In this document: piece after piece, positions 44,957-57,470 of the stretch | How positions within the stretch are numbered: position 1 is the first letter of the stretch | Layout of the letters: each line of letters starts with the position of its first letter | NCBI GenBank assembly: GCA_019426215.1 | Contig: CM033394.1 | Coordinates: 49,464,195 to 49,528,194, forward strand | Source of the DNA: Buddleja alternifolia | Taxonomy: Eukaryota; Streptophyta; Magnoliopsida; Lamiales; Scrophulariaceae | Reading direction: 5' to 3' | DNA length: 64,000 nucleotides | Notes under the pieces: generated by a model | The model's database searches: none | Told to the model about the DNA's origin: nothing | The model's input: the letters and a program-made list of their open reading frames with translations, nothing else | Made by a program: the position numbers and the translations under genes

Positions 44957-46229
44957 GGATTGGGTGCCCTACCAAACGATGATATTTGCAATACATAAGA
45001 TCATCGACACGATTAGCTTCATTAGGGCACTTCGTCTCAGGCAACTCAATGAGATTCGCATTGAGTAAGTCATCAAATATTCTCGAAACATCAGAGTCCA
45101 AGAATGGGCATTCTTTTGATTTCATTTCCTTGAGAGTCAACTTTTTCTTCCTTTTGTCTTGAGAGACATTATTCTTCTCAGTGCTAGTATCACTTGTCTT
45201 GCTCCGAAACTTGATGGGCGGCATAATCACTGCCATGGATTCTTTATTTAAAGCTTTTGAATAAGGCTTGACCCATTTATTCACTTCTTGTTTCTCTTTA
45301 GGTCTTCGGGGTTCTTGAATAGGTGGCCCATTGCTCCTATTCGTAGCCATACTCAACTCTGTGTCGTGTGCTCGGGTGGCCAATTCTTCAAATGTTCTTG
45401 GTTGAATCCCTTGAAGGATGTCTCGGAGACCCCAATGCATCCCTTGAATGCACACCTCGATCGCGGAGGCTTCGGACAGTCTATCGTTGTAGTTGAGGCT
45501 CAGGTTTTTCCAACGATTGATGTAGTCGATGAAAGGTTCATCTTTTCATTGACGAGAATTGGTGAGTTCAATCATGCTAACGGTGCTATGAGTGCTGTAA
45601 AAGTGATTAAGGAACTCTTGCTCCATATGATCCCAATCGTCGATCGATCCAGCCTCAAGATTAGTGTACCAGTCGAATGCATTGCCTTTTCGTGATCGGA
45701 CAAATTGCTTGACCAAGTGATCTCCATAAGTTCCATCGTTGTTGCATGTTTCAACGAAGTTGGCTGCATGTTGCTTAGGGTTGCCTTTACTATCAAATTG
45801 CTAGAATTTTCGAGGTTGATAACCATTTGCCATCTTCAAGTTGTCAATCCTCTGAGTATATGGCTTGGTATAAGTCAAAGATGACTTGGAGCTTCCATCA
45901 AACTTCTCTTTGTTTGTTCTCATTATAAACTCTTTCAGTTGATCGACAAGAATCATTCTCTTATTTGAAAGGTGGATCGCTTTGTCATGAGATTTTTCCA
46001 TCTTAGTCGGATTTTGCTCGGCAGACGTTTCACCTTCATCATGAACTTCGACTTGTTTGCCTCTAATATGGCTATTGTCAGTGTTGTTTGCCTTGTTCAA
46101 CAATTTCACAATTTGGTGATCTTGCTCTTGAACATGTTTCGAAAGCCCCTCGATAGCCTTGGTCAAACTTGCAATTTGTTCTTCCAAAGTTGTAACATTT
46201 GTCGTTATGACAGCGCCACACTTGAGCAA
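44898..46229 (-). pseudogene. Tat gypsy gag polyprotein, frameshifted
   Basis: Recognisable gag blocks in shifting frames: [105 protein letters not shown] and [20 protein letters not shown] (a CCHC-like knuckle, C-x(3)-H-x(4)-H-x(4)-C). Gag forms the virus-like particle around the element RNA. Stops or frame changes occur near 45800, 45560 and 44900. Confidence 0.82.
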
Positions 46230-46483
46230 CTTGATGTAGAGCGAGGAGAGGATGGTGAAGGCTCATTTCCATCATTTTGGCTTTGCTCCCAAGATAGAGT
46301 GAATTCTTCTCAATAGCCTTAAGTTGAGGAGCTTCTCCAGCATATTTCTTGTCACTACTGCAACACTATTGCATGCAGAATTTGAAGAGTTTGAGACAAC
46401 TTGTTTGGTTCTTGTTGTCTTCAAAGTTTTTGCTTGAGCGTCTATTTGATACTTGGTAAAGGCAAGAGATGAGAGGTAGAGAT

Positions 46484-46502
46484 GGTCCCACTGGGCGTGC
46501 CA
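46484..46502 (-). other. Primer-binding site of the Tat element
   Basis: TGGCACGCCCAGTGGGACC on minus, immediately inside the LTR. This form is typical for Tat-lineage gypsy elements. Confidence 0.75.
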
Positions 46503-46509
46503 AAAATTT

Positions 46510-47461
46510 ATACACAATAAATTATTATGTATGTAAACAGAGACACAAAAAAATGGTTACAAATGAATTCATATTGATTAAAATAAAGAATTGTAGTACA
46601 ATCCTTAATCTAATCCTCTGATTCTTTGATCTTCTCCAATGTGGATTTGAATGTCTATAACGTTAATGCGAGCGCTCGACAGCTTAATCTCGGATCAAAC
46701 GATGTAAATGATTTGGGAAAGTTGAAAACTTCAAGGTCGACTCGTCGCTTTGATCTTCCTTCAACTTGATTTGGACTTTTATAACGTTTATGCGAGGGTT
46801 CAGCACCTTAATCTCGGATTAAACGCCAAAATTTGATGAATTTCTCCAAGAAAGCCTTGAAGTTTGCCTTGAACACCTTCTTGAATTTGAAGAACTTGTA
46901 GAGAGAATTTGGAGAGCTTCCTTTGCCTTCTCTAGCTTCAATTAAATTTGTGTGTTGATTATGAGCTCCAAAGGACCCTATTATAGGTTTTGGATGGAGA
47001 AGCCACAAACTCCTTAAACACTTTTGATAATTATCTCTTTAATATTTGCTTTTATTAAGAGATAAATATCAATTACTTTGGAGCCATTTCATTGGCAAAT
47101 ATTTGATGAGGATAATTTTAATAGATATTATCTCTTTAATATCTATATTAATTTAAAGAGATAAATACCAATTACTTTGGAGCCATTTAATTGGCTAATA
47201 TATCCACTTGGTGCAGTGCGATTGGTCCTTGACTTCTTTACTGCAAGAGTTAATTTGATTGGCTGGAACACCTCAATTTGACATGTGGAGCAATTTGATT
47301 TGCCAATAAAATTAATATTAAAATATCAATTAAATCAATTATTTAATTTTGGAATTAAATTTGATAAATCCCAAAATATAAATTAAAAGACTTAAGTTGA
47401 TGATTAAGATCATATTTTCCACTTGTCATTATTTAGTTGGAGATAAATTTCTCTTGTCTAC
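46510..47461 (-). repeat. 5' LTR of the Tat element
   Basis: Runs on minus from TGTAGACAAGAGAAATTTAT at 47461 to just before the primer-binding site. It contains an internal near-duplicate (TCTCGGAT..AACG blocks near 46690 and 46812). The 3' LTR is not in the window, so divergence cannot be estimated. Confidence 0.75.
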
Positions 47462-48759
47462 AATTGCGACGTACGCACATGACCGAATGTCAAATTATCA
47501 TACTTTAAACGATGTCTTGCTGTAAACCATATCTTGAGCAACAAACATCGAAACGCGATAATTAAAGATGATTCAGAATGGTAAGATCTGGAGGAAAAAC
47601 TTTTGTGTTTACGACACGAACCAAATCTTCCATAATTGTGGTCATAATCGTGAAAGATCTGACCGTTTATTTCTAGATTTTTGCTAAATCGGCATACATT
47701 GGGCATTGTTTGAATATATGTGGTAACTCGAGCTCAATATTACAAAATTGTGGTGATTCGAAATAATTTGTAATGGAACCCAAACTTTCATATTTGTGAT
47801 TTGGGCAAATTCTTTCAATATTGAACCGTACGCGACTGGCCAAATGCGAAATTTGCATACCAAATCAATGTTTGTATTTATGGCGTATCTTGCGTAAAAA
47901 TCAACTCATGGCGACTTGAAAATCTGAGATCTAGTGCTAAGTATTCTTACTATTGGCACGAGCTAATTCCCCCATTACAGGGGTCAATATCGCGATGGAT
48001 GCGACCCTATATTTATACAATTCATACTTTGGATTTTTAGCCCAACTAGAGCCACAAGTACCTAATTTTGGTGATTGAAAATGAGATGGAAAGCTAAGAC
48101 ATGGGACCGATTTTTCTATTTATGACGCAACTAGGCTCTTCTTTTTGCGGGGTAGCTAAATTTGTATGAAGGCTTAATCTTTGAGAAATAAAAAAGTTGC
48201 AAATACTCTTATTTTAATTATTAATATTATATTTAAAGATAAACATGGCATAACTTTAGAATTACGTACGCGTAATTATGCATTTTTGCATGCAATTAAG
48301 TGTTACTGTTAATTATTTTCCGTAATATGTTTACAGACTATGTTATTATTTTGGAATATATACATAATTACATATGAAAAAAAGTTAAATAGGAATATAG
48401 ATGATGGATACCCTAACGTCGACTATGTTTTTCAAAAGTACTCCTCAATGTCAAGATATTAACCATACATGTTGAATACGCTGTTTGTGATTCGTAACAT
48501 ATTATTCAACCGGTATTTAGTATTATTTTGGTACAACACACTATTTTTAGATACTCCTAGATTCACCCGGCCGATACAATCTTCTACAGGGTAATGCAAA
48601 TATATAGAAAGAATATTATTTACAACAATCTTTTGCTTAATAGTACACCTATTCTTTAGTCCATTTCACTATATGTCCAAGAGAATTAAAATCATAATAA
48701 TTTTCTTACAGAGATGGAGCAATTTAATGTGTTATTTCTCAAATGGACATAGTTATTGA

Positions 48760-49098
48760 TAAGGGTGTAAACGAGCCGAGTCTAACCGAACAAAATGTTG
48801 TTCAAACTTGTTTAAAATACAATCGAGCTTCAAAGTTTGTGTTTGAGCTTGTTTGATTATTAATCGAGCCGAGCTTAAACGAGCTTTAATCAAGCCGAAC
48901 ACGAGTAGAGCTCAAGTAGTTTGATTTTTTCGTACATGTTTTTATTAGTTTTTACTAATCGAGCCGAGTTTCAAAACTTATCAAACACAAAAAGTTGTTC
49001 AAGCTTGGTTTGATAAGTTAACAAACCGAGCTCAAACGAGCTTTTAGCGATCGAGCTCGAGTCGAGTATTGAATAGTTTGGTTCATTTTTCACCCCTG
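48760..49098. mobile_element. hAT-type MITE (339 bp) with 8-bp TSD
   Basis: GTTATTGA flanks both ends (48752-48759 and 49099-49106). The ends are TAAGGGTG and the inverted CAGGGGTG. Internally rich in GAGCTCGAGCCGAGC-like text. The paralogous unit at about 58066-58090 has the same flank with a single GTTATTGA and no insert. Confidence 0.9.
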
Positions 49099-49190
49099 GT
49101 TATTGAATTCATTGGTGAAGTTATATCAATTTGGGAGTTGATTTGTGATGAAAGGTTAGTATTTGTAGATGGCTAAATTACATTTAGATT

Positions 49191-50178
49191 AGGGGTGAAA
49201 ACGAATAGTGTTCCAGCCTCGCTAGATGAACATTTCAAGCTCGAGCTCGATTTGACAAGCCTAATATTTTATTGCTCGAGTTCGAATTAAAAATTAAGTT
49301 ACTTATCCTTTTCTATATTAAAAAGTAAAATAAGGTCAATTGTACTTTTTATTTTTGATTAGTTAATTATGATATGTTAATAATGTTTATCATAATTAAA
49401 AATGTAATGGCAGAAGTAAAGTGATAACAATTATATAAATACATTTCTAGATTAGATAAACAATATTTTACGTATATTTATTCAATAATATTTACAAAAT
49501 ATGAGGTAATTAGAAAAATGTATTTATTGAAATTATGTTGTAGAAATATGTATTATGTATCAATGAATCATACATAATATACATACCGTCGTTATTTAAT
49601 ACTGGTGTTATTATGATTGACATTATTTTGTCGACATCACTAAATCAATGAAGATTTACTTTTATACGCTTATAAATCTTATAAAATTGTATATTTACTA
49701 AATCTATGAATACGAGATAGATAAGAAATTTTTTGTGAGTTGTTGGAATATCCATTTTGTAAATTAGTTGCAAAGGATACTCTTTGTTCATAATATGTAT
49801 TGGGTTAATAACCGTATATCAATCTCTAAGATTAAATTACAGAACAATAAAAATGGACACTGAAATAAATATTAAGAGAAGATAAATATTAATTCCGTAT
49901 TTTGAATTAAATAAATATTTATTCTAAATATTATTTTGCATGAAAATAAAATACAACTTAAGTATCATAAGAATCTGCTATATATATAATTTTAAAGTAT
50001 TAATTCTATTAAATTTGAGAATTTATAGTTATATAACATAATAATAATAATAATAAAAAAAAAAAAAAGCACACGAACCTTATGAACAACTATAAGCTAC
50101 CTCGAGCCTGTCTCGTGAATAAGCTCGAGTTGGGAACGAGCTCCGATCGAGCCGGCCAAACTCAACTTATACCCCCAA
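49191..50178. repeat. Older GAGCTCGAG-type element embedded in the array unit (block E)
   Basis: Bounded by AGGGGTGAAAAC at left and TTATACCCCCAAT at right, with CTCGAGCTCG-rich subterminal text at both ends (49230-49280 and 50095-50160) and AT-rich DNA between. Copies are present in other units (about 58200-59225 and 62820-63140), so it was part of the unit before amplification. Probably an ancient hAT-like non-autonomous element. Borders are approximate. Confidence 0.55.
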
Positions 50179-50739
50179 TGGAGAGATATAAAGAGAAGAA
50201 CTTTGAATAGATGAAATTTAAATCAATGTTATGCATAACTTTAATATTACAATTGTAAATAATTATTGTTTCTATGTATGTTGTGAAACTTGTATAGTTG
50301 TGGTCGTTTTATAAATAATTTTAACTATAACTTAATATATAACTCTAAATCAACAAACCTAATTAATTAAGATTTCAAAGATTAAATCCTTATGGGATTG
50401 CTAGTTAAATTTTTTCAGAAAAGTGTTTTAAATAAAGAACATTTACATTTAATTTTTTTGGTAGCAGGTGTGGGGCTTAGCCTAATAACGCTTACAAGAA
50501 GCTTCGGTTGAACTTCTAAGCTAAAAGGCTTTGAGCATAGTGGGTTGCTTTCATTATCCCATACTCGGGCCCCCTGTTCGATTGCCGTTCAGCCCACGCA
50601 TTTTTACAAAATCCGGTGCATGTAATCCAGTACGATAGGTGCACCTGCACCCGCCGCATGGCGGTTCATAGTGATCCAGTGGGATTCTCGTATTTGATCC
50701 AATGCGGGAGGGTCCATTGTGCTACCGTGTGGAGCTTTT

Positions 50740-51780
50740 GGCCAGTCTTTGGTTTTTTGACCATAACTAGAGCTACGAATATCAAAACGCAATAATTCAA
50801 AATGATTTGCGAAGCTAAGATACGGAGCTAAAACTTTACAGCTCATGATAAGAGCTAATTATTAAATTATTGTGGTCATAATTGCAAACGATTCGGCACC
50901 AAATTCATAGGACGGCAATATCTTCAAAATTTGGGCGATTTTAGACTTTATTCCATCACTAGAGGTAATGTATACGGGGTTTTGGTGATTCAAAATTCTT
51001 TTTTCATGGACCGAAAACTTTCCCTACTTGTAATATAGTATTATTCTTTCGTTATCGTGACGTACGCACACGACCGAATTTCAAATTATTATACTTTATA
51101 CGATGTCTTATTGTTAACCATATCTAGAGCAACAAACATTGAGACGCAATAATTAAAGACGATTCAGAAAGGTAAGATCCGGAGGAAAAACCTTTGTGTT
51201 TATGACACGAACCAGATCTTCCATAATTGTGGTCATAATCGCGAAAGATCTGACCGTAAAATTCTAGATTTTTGCTAAATCATCATACTTTGGGCATTGT
51301 TTGAATTTATGAACTAACTCGAGCCCTCTATATACTGAATTGTGGTGATTCAAAATAATTTGTAATGGAACTCAAACTTTCATGTTTGTGATTTGGGCTA
51401 ATTCTTGCATTATTGAACCGTACGCGACCGACCAATTGCGAAATTTGCATACCAAATCAGTATTTGTATTTATGATGTACCTAGAGTAAAAATCAATTAA
51501 CAGAGACTTGAAAATCTGAGATCTGGTGCTAAGTATTCCTATTATTGGCACGAGCAAATTCCCCCATTATAGGGATCATTATCGCGATGGATGCGACCCT
51601 ATATTTATACAATTTCATACTTTGGATTTTTAACCTAACTAGAGCCACAAATACCTAATTTTCTTGATTGAAAATGAGATGGAAAGCTAAGACATGGGGC
51701 CGGTTTTTCTATTTATGACGCGACCTAGCTCTTCTTTTTCAAGATAGCTAATTTTGCATGAAGGTTTAATCTTTGAGAAA
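50740..51780. repeat. Satellite-like monomers (about 160-190 bp) inside the array unit
   Basis: A degenerate monomer, anchored on CTAGAGC followed by ACAAATA, AAAGCTAAGA, GAGCTAATTC, GTGGTCATAATCGC and CATACTTTGG, repeats with anchors at 50767, 50959, 51124, 51318, 51481 and 51639 (steps of 192, 165, 194, 163 and 158). The same monomers are visible at 47520-48180 and around 59750-60180. They are strongly diverged from each other but conserved between unit copies, which defines a higher-order repeat. Confidence 0.72.
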
Positions 51781-51871
51781 TAAAAAAGTTGCAAATACTC
51801 TTATTTTAATTATTAATATTATATTTATATATAAGCATGGCATAACTTTAAAATTACGTACGCGTAATCAT

Positions 51872-54501
51872 ATTATTTTTTTTGGCGAACCACCCTAGCA
51901 GGGGAAGGTGTTTTCGGGCTCCTCATTCCTTCTTTATATCATCAAAAAGAAGAAAGCAATAAACAAGGAGTTCTAACTCCCTAACACAATACTCTAGAAA
52001 AACATGTAAATAAGGAGTACTAACTCCCTTACAATCAATGAAGCATAATATAAATAAAGAGAAAACAAGGAGTACTACTTCCTTACAAAAAAACTTAAAA
52101 ATATAAACTAAAACAAAAGTCATTTCCATTGAAAACGAAAGTTAGGAAAGGCTATATCCATGAGATTAATCCCACGAGAGTACTTGGGAAATCGTTAATC
52201 AAAATCGATGATTCGCGATCATCACAAGCTTTATTTGTCAAGAAATTAGCTGCCTTATTTCCTTCTCTATAAATATGAGAGAAACGAATATCCAACCTTC
52301 TCATCACCCCCCTAATTCGTTGCTGCATGTTTTGCAAAATCCACCTTCCCGGGTTGCTTTTATAAATAATGTCAATAATCACCTTCGCATCTAACTCCAC
52401 CCACACTTTCGTAAACCCGAACAATTCACACAATTCAAGACCTTTACAGACTCCATGTAATTCAGCAAAAATATTTGTATTAATATTTATAAAATCAATG
52501 TATGCTAAAAGAATCTTACCCGTTTTGTCTCTAATTACTCCACCAGCGCCGGCTTCACCTGGATTACCTCTTGAAGCCCCGTCCGTGTTCAACTTAACCC
52601 AACCATGGTCTGGCGGATACCACTTGACACAAAGAGACCGCAAATTAGCGGGTCTACCCCTCTGCACTTAATAGCCAATCCTCCATCATTTTGCCAATGA
52701 CTTTTATGTATAAGACCAAATTGATTCAATAACTTAATGTAGTGCTCAATTCGCATGATCACCCTAGCACTGTTACAAGAAATTCCATCATGTTTTGCTT
52801 TATTTCTCTCCACCCAAACAAACCAAACAATTAATATTGGAAGGAGAATCCGAATTCTAGTTCGTGAAGTTACTCCCACACGCCAAGCCTGCCACCATGT
52901 TGTCAAACTCTCTGTTTCCATAATCTGAAAGTTGCATAAGTTTGCAAAATATAGACCCACTTTTCTAGCTAATTCACTCTTCATAAACAAATGGTTCCCT
53001 GATTCTATATTTCCCTCATTGCAACAGTAGCATTTAGAAACCATATTTACTCCCTTCAATTGCATATTAGTTTCCACGGGAATCCATCCATGTAGTAAAC
53101 GCAAGGAGAAAACTGACATTGTAGGACGGATACATGTTCCCCAAAGATCACGGAAAATATCATTTTTTGTTACTTGGTCTCGAACACTTAACCAAGCCGA
53201 CTTCACCGTAAATTTCCCATTCGTTGATAACCGCCAAACCAGCTCATCCATGTCCATCAAATTAAAGAAAATCAGTGTCACTCGTTCCACCATATGAGGA
53301 GGTAAAACATTGTTAAGCTTGCTAATATCCCAGCTACCATTCGTCCAATAATTCGAGACTACCTCCATTGTGTTATACGGATCCGGGACAACTTGGAATA
53401 ACGGTCCTTCTCCTAGCCAATTATCGAACCAAAAGGAAGCTTTTCCATGTCCTAACTTCCACCCCACATGTATCTCAGCTCTCTCTCGAATCTTAACCAA
53501 TCTTTTCCAAACCATTGAATCTGTACCCTTTGCCAAAGCCACAACTGGACTAGATGAGAGAAAATATTTATTTCTCATAAAACGAGCCCATAAAGATTTT
53601 CCTTCCCTTAATTTCCACCATAATTTAAAGCCGAAAGCTTCAATCATGCTTCTCAAACATCTAACACCAATACCTCCTTCCTCAATAGGATAACATAATC
53701 TCTCCCACGACGCCCAGTGAATCTTTTTCTCATTATTTGTCGAACCCCAGAAAAACCTATTAAAAAGCCTTTCCATTCGTTGAATCACATTGTTAGGTGG
53801 ATCAAGCATTTGCAATAAGTACATAGGCATAGAAAAAAGGACACTTTTAATCAAAGTAAGACGTCCGCCTTGGGAGAGGACCGATTTCTCCCACCCTCCA
53901 ATACGCCTTGTAATCTTACTTATGACACTTTCATATAGAGAACGCTTATTACCCTTAAACAAAGATGCTCCCAAGTAAGTGAAAGGGAGTTGCTCTTGAA
54001 CAAATCCCGTTATACGACGAATCTTATTGACACGGGAACGTGAGGTAGACTTCCCGGTAATAAAGGATGACTTGTCTTGGTTTATTAATTGCCCAGATAT
54101 CACCTCATATTGTTTCAAAAATTTCATTAATTCCAATAAAGCACTCTTCGAACCCTTTGTAAAAATAAGAATATCATCGGCATATGCTAAGTGACTCACT
54201 AGTAAACCTCCTTGCGGGTCATATTGCATTTTTGGATGATGAATAAATAAATATTCCAAACCCCGTGAGAGAAATTCTGCCGCCAGCACAAACAAAGCCG
54301 GCGATAAGGAATCTCCCTGTCTGAGACCTCGAGATGATTTGAAGAATCCTGCATTTTGACCATTTACTAAAACTGAGAACCAGCAGTTTTCCACCACATT
54401 TCAGACCCAAGTTATCCAAGTAGGTGGGAAACCTAACTGAGCTAAAACCGAGTACAAAAAGCTCCATTGAAACCGATCATAAGCTTTCGCCATATCGAGC
54501 T
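51872..54501 (-). mobile_element. 5'-truncated L1-type LINE inserted in the array
   Basis: Flanked by TAATCAT (51865-51871 and 54502-54508). The paralogous site near 48266 lacks the insertion. The minus strand starts inside the reverse transcriptase (IKLDMAKAYDRFQWSFLYSV) and ends in a short A run (51876-51883 on plus as T). Its 3' untranslated region matches the L1 at 38852-40028, so both belong to one family. Confidence 0.92.
52152..54490 (-). pseudogene. L1 ORF2 fragment: reverse transcriptase, zinc-binding region and RNase H
   Basis: A nearly intact 600-residue frame (54397-52589) carries GLRQGDSLSPALFVLAAEFL, the catalytic HLAYADDILIFTKG box, QGGRLTLIKSVLFSMPMYLL and WGSTNNEKKIHWASWERLCY, all standard for plant L1 reverse transcriptase. 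The zinc-binding region SKCYCCNEGNIESGNHLF and VWFVWVERNKAKHD follow. A stop near 54404 (WV*NVVENCW) and a frameshift near 52660 separate it from the N-terminal RT piece and from the RNase H domain (52667-52152: KLNTDGASRGNPG, IFAELHGVCKGLEL, VWVELDAKVI, HIYREGNKAANF). Few lesions imply a fairly recent insertion. The endonuclease and ORF1 are missing through 5' truncation. Confidence 0.9.
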
Positions 54502-54889
54502 TAATCATTATGTATTTGTGCATGCAATTATGTGTTATCGTCAATTATTTTCCGTAATATATTTACAGACTATGTTATTATTTTGGAATATATACATAAA
54601 TACATATGAAAAAAAGTTAAATAGGAATATAGATGATGGATACACAAACGTCGACTATGTTTTTCAAAATTACTCCTCAATATCAAGATATTAATCATAC
54701 ATGTTGAATACGTTGTTTGTGATTTGTAACATATTTTTCAACCATTATTGAGTATTATTACAGTACAACACACTATTTTTAGATACTCTTAGATTTACCC
54801 AGCCGATACAATCTTCTATAGGTGATGCAAATATATAGAAATAATATTATTTACAACAATCTTTTGCTTAATAGTACACCTATTCTTTC

Positions 54890-55814
54890 GTAAAAAAATT
54901 TGACAATATATAAGTAATAAAGACAATTATCATGTGTAAAAGAAAATTTACAATAGTTTCGAAGTGTACAAGTTTTTCTTTCAAAAAATTTACTGTTGTA
55001 ATCGTTGTTCTTTGAGTACCTACTATTCTATGATTGAATAAGTAGATATACGTAAAATTTACATGAAAATCTAATTTGGAACCTAATTGCTCCTATTGAT
55101 ATATACTCGTTATATTGATAGTTATCAATAGATTTTATTATTGAACTTAATATTAAAATGATTAGTGATAGAACTTCTCCCAGTATTTTTCAATCCTACT
55201 TGACTTTTTACTAATTTTATTCGGAGTTAGTGACTCTCTATTTTATTTTTAAATACAAGCATGAGATAAAAAATAATAATGCTTTGTTAATCACAAATCA
55301 ATGTAAAGTTAATGTTTATTGATTTTAATTATAATATTTTCTTATCAACAATGTCTTTTGTTGATTTCAGAAAAAGTGCTTATGACTTTTAATCTTGTAA
55401 ATGTGGGGAAGAAGTTCAAATAAAATATTGGAGTTATTCACAAATTTAAATTCCTTCTTTCCTTTTTGGTAATTGCTTTTTTCCCAATTCTTCTTACTTT
55501 TTGTAATTACTTTGAAAAAGAAAAGAAAGAGTAAACTCTAAATAAAAAGAAAGAGCAATTATGCTAAACTCTAAATAAAAAAATAAAAAAAATGCTATTA
55601 AAGCTAATGAGACCATGAAGAGTCCAACTCTTAACCTATGGATGAAAGATGAAGGTGCCTACCATCTCTACAGCAAGTGGATTTTGTTCTTACTCAGGAC
55701 CTTACATTATATATCTTGTGGGGGTCATATAGCAAAATCATATATGTCCGATTATGGAAATTTAAATTATCGGGGGGGCCAGGGCCCTCCAGGCCCCCCA
55801 TAAATCCGTCTACG
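54890..55814. mobile_element. Left-truncated copy of the 974-bp hAT-like element
   Basis: About 95% similar by eye to 61615-62530. The right end is ...ATCCGTCTACG at 55814. The left terminal repeat is missing: block D of the array joins directly to internal sequence near 54890. It carries the same right flank (GTTATGTT) as the complete copy. Confidence 0.82.
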
Positions 55815-55823
55815 GTTATGTTG

Positions 55824-57470
55824 TGTTATGAATTTCATGTTAAATGTTTTGATGATGACAAGATAGGATTTTATATTAGACCCCAAAAATGTAAGTTTAT
55901 GATTTCATAGAAACATTGTATAAGCGTTTGAAAAGCTTACTTATTTTGTCAGGCTTGAAATTTTTATCTTTGTAGATTTTAGACTAAGTATTAGATACTG
56001 GGTCGCTAATAGAGTTCTGTGTGAGTCTATTAAGCGATGAAATTGAAGATTAGCGTCCAAAGTCAAAGTGAAGATGAAGATTTGTTCCAAGCGTCCGCTA
56101 AAGAACTATTTCAGGATTTTTGGCCCAAGCGTCCAAGTGACTCAAGCGTTGACTCAAGCGTCTAGTCAAGCGTCCAGTCAAGCGTCCGAGCGACTCAAGC
56201 ATCCAGCTTTCAAATTCACCCGAAGGATAAAATCCAAGTTATCAAGGACTTAAATGCAATCACCAACGGTCATTTATTTCTAACGGAAAATAAATTTAAA
56301 ATGCATTAAATGCTTGATAAGTGCATTAAATGTAACAAGACAGTATGACTTGTGGACAAGCCACCTTTTGACTAGACTGTCAGCTTTTCAGAGTTCAAGT
56401 CTGCTCCTGTCCAATCGGAACCAGCAGAATTTCAGTAATGTCAGAAAGGGACTATTTGACGCGCTGCGTGAGAGACACGCGCCTGATTGTGTCCAACGGA
56501 CAAATCCCAAGAATCTCTATAAATAGTACCCTCCAGCAAAACCTTAGAGAGAGTGCAGAGAGAGAAATTTTGCTGAAATAATTTGAGAGAAAAGCTTGCA
56601 AACTACATAGCCAAAATTCATCAAGCTTCTCAAATACATTCCAAAGACAGTCACCGATATCTCAAACATCTTCATAGAAGAACCCTACACTATTATTGAG
56701 ATATCCCAAGTTGTTTGAACTTCCCAACATCAAACAAACCTGTTACAATAAACCCTCAACATCTTTCATCTGAGTGAGAAAGTTTGTTGACTTCACAAGC
56801 AGTATTTTTGAGTAAGAGAAGCTTGTTAAGGAAGGTCTTTATTGGAGCTGAAGTCTGTGTGATCAAGGAGCTCGAGATCGTCTTTCCAGAAGCTGAGGAT
56901 TGAAGTGGCTTGTAGCAGAAATCTGTGTGACCAAGGAGCTCAAGTCATCCATATCCATCTCTTCCTGTTTTCCTATTTTGTAGAAGTCTCTGTGTGACTC
57001 TTCGATAATCAATCTAGTGGATTGCCTCCGAGTGCAAAGGAGAAGAAGGGCGTAGTTGAGATTACACCACCCAACAAACCTTACAAATATCGTGCGCTTT
57101 ACTTTACAGTCATTCTTCATATTATTATATCTTTGTATGAAACTGTTAAGTAAAACTCAAGAGAACACTAAGCAACTAAAACATTTTCTTGTGATGCTAA
57201 AGCTTTCAAAAGAGAAGACTCTAAAATTATTCCGTTGTGCTAACACTGATTAAAGAAGTGAACGCTTAAACCTATTTGGTTATAGTATTCAAATCTTAAA
57301 GTCAAAATTAACTTTATAAAAACAGTTTTCATTAGATGCTCAGGTCAAGCGTCTACATTTCAAGCGTCCAAATTTTTTTAATACGAATCTTTTTTAAGTC
57401 GAAAAAGACTTCAGGGTCTATTCAACCCCCCCCCCCTCTAGACCCTTTCGTATGCCACTTGGGACCAAAA
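55824..57470 (+). repeat. Solo LTR (1647 bp), copia SIRE/Maximus-like
   Basis: TGTTG flanks both ends (55819-55823 and 57471-57475). The uninterrupted site exists at 62535-62539. It begins TGTTATGAATTTC and ends in a C-run, then CACTTGGGACCAAAA, the terminal pattern of SIRE-type copia LTRs with the final CA mutated to AA. Internal repeats of AAGCGTCCAGTC-type text lie at 56130-56200. The orientation is by analogy. No internal domain or second LTR is present, so it is a product of LTR-LTR recombination. Confidence 0.88.

Larger units (their letters stand above)
40601..47461 (-). mobile_element. Ty3/gypsy element of the Tat lineage (two RNase H domains), 3' truncated
   Basis: Read on minus: LTR (47461-46510), primer-binding site (46502-46484), gag, protease, reverse transcriptase, RNase H, an additional archaeal-type RNase H, then the start of integrase ([18 protein letters not shown] near 40810). 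Reverse transcriptase plus two RNase H domains before integrase is the arrangement of Tat-lineage (Ogre/Retand-type) elements. It stops inside integrase near 40610, where the gag-only element starts, and has no 3' LTR. Frameshifts and stops are scattered along gag-pol, so it is inactive. Confidence 0.88.
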
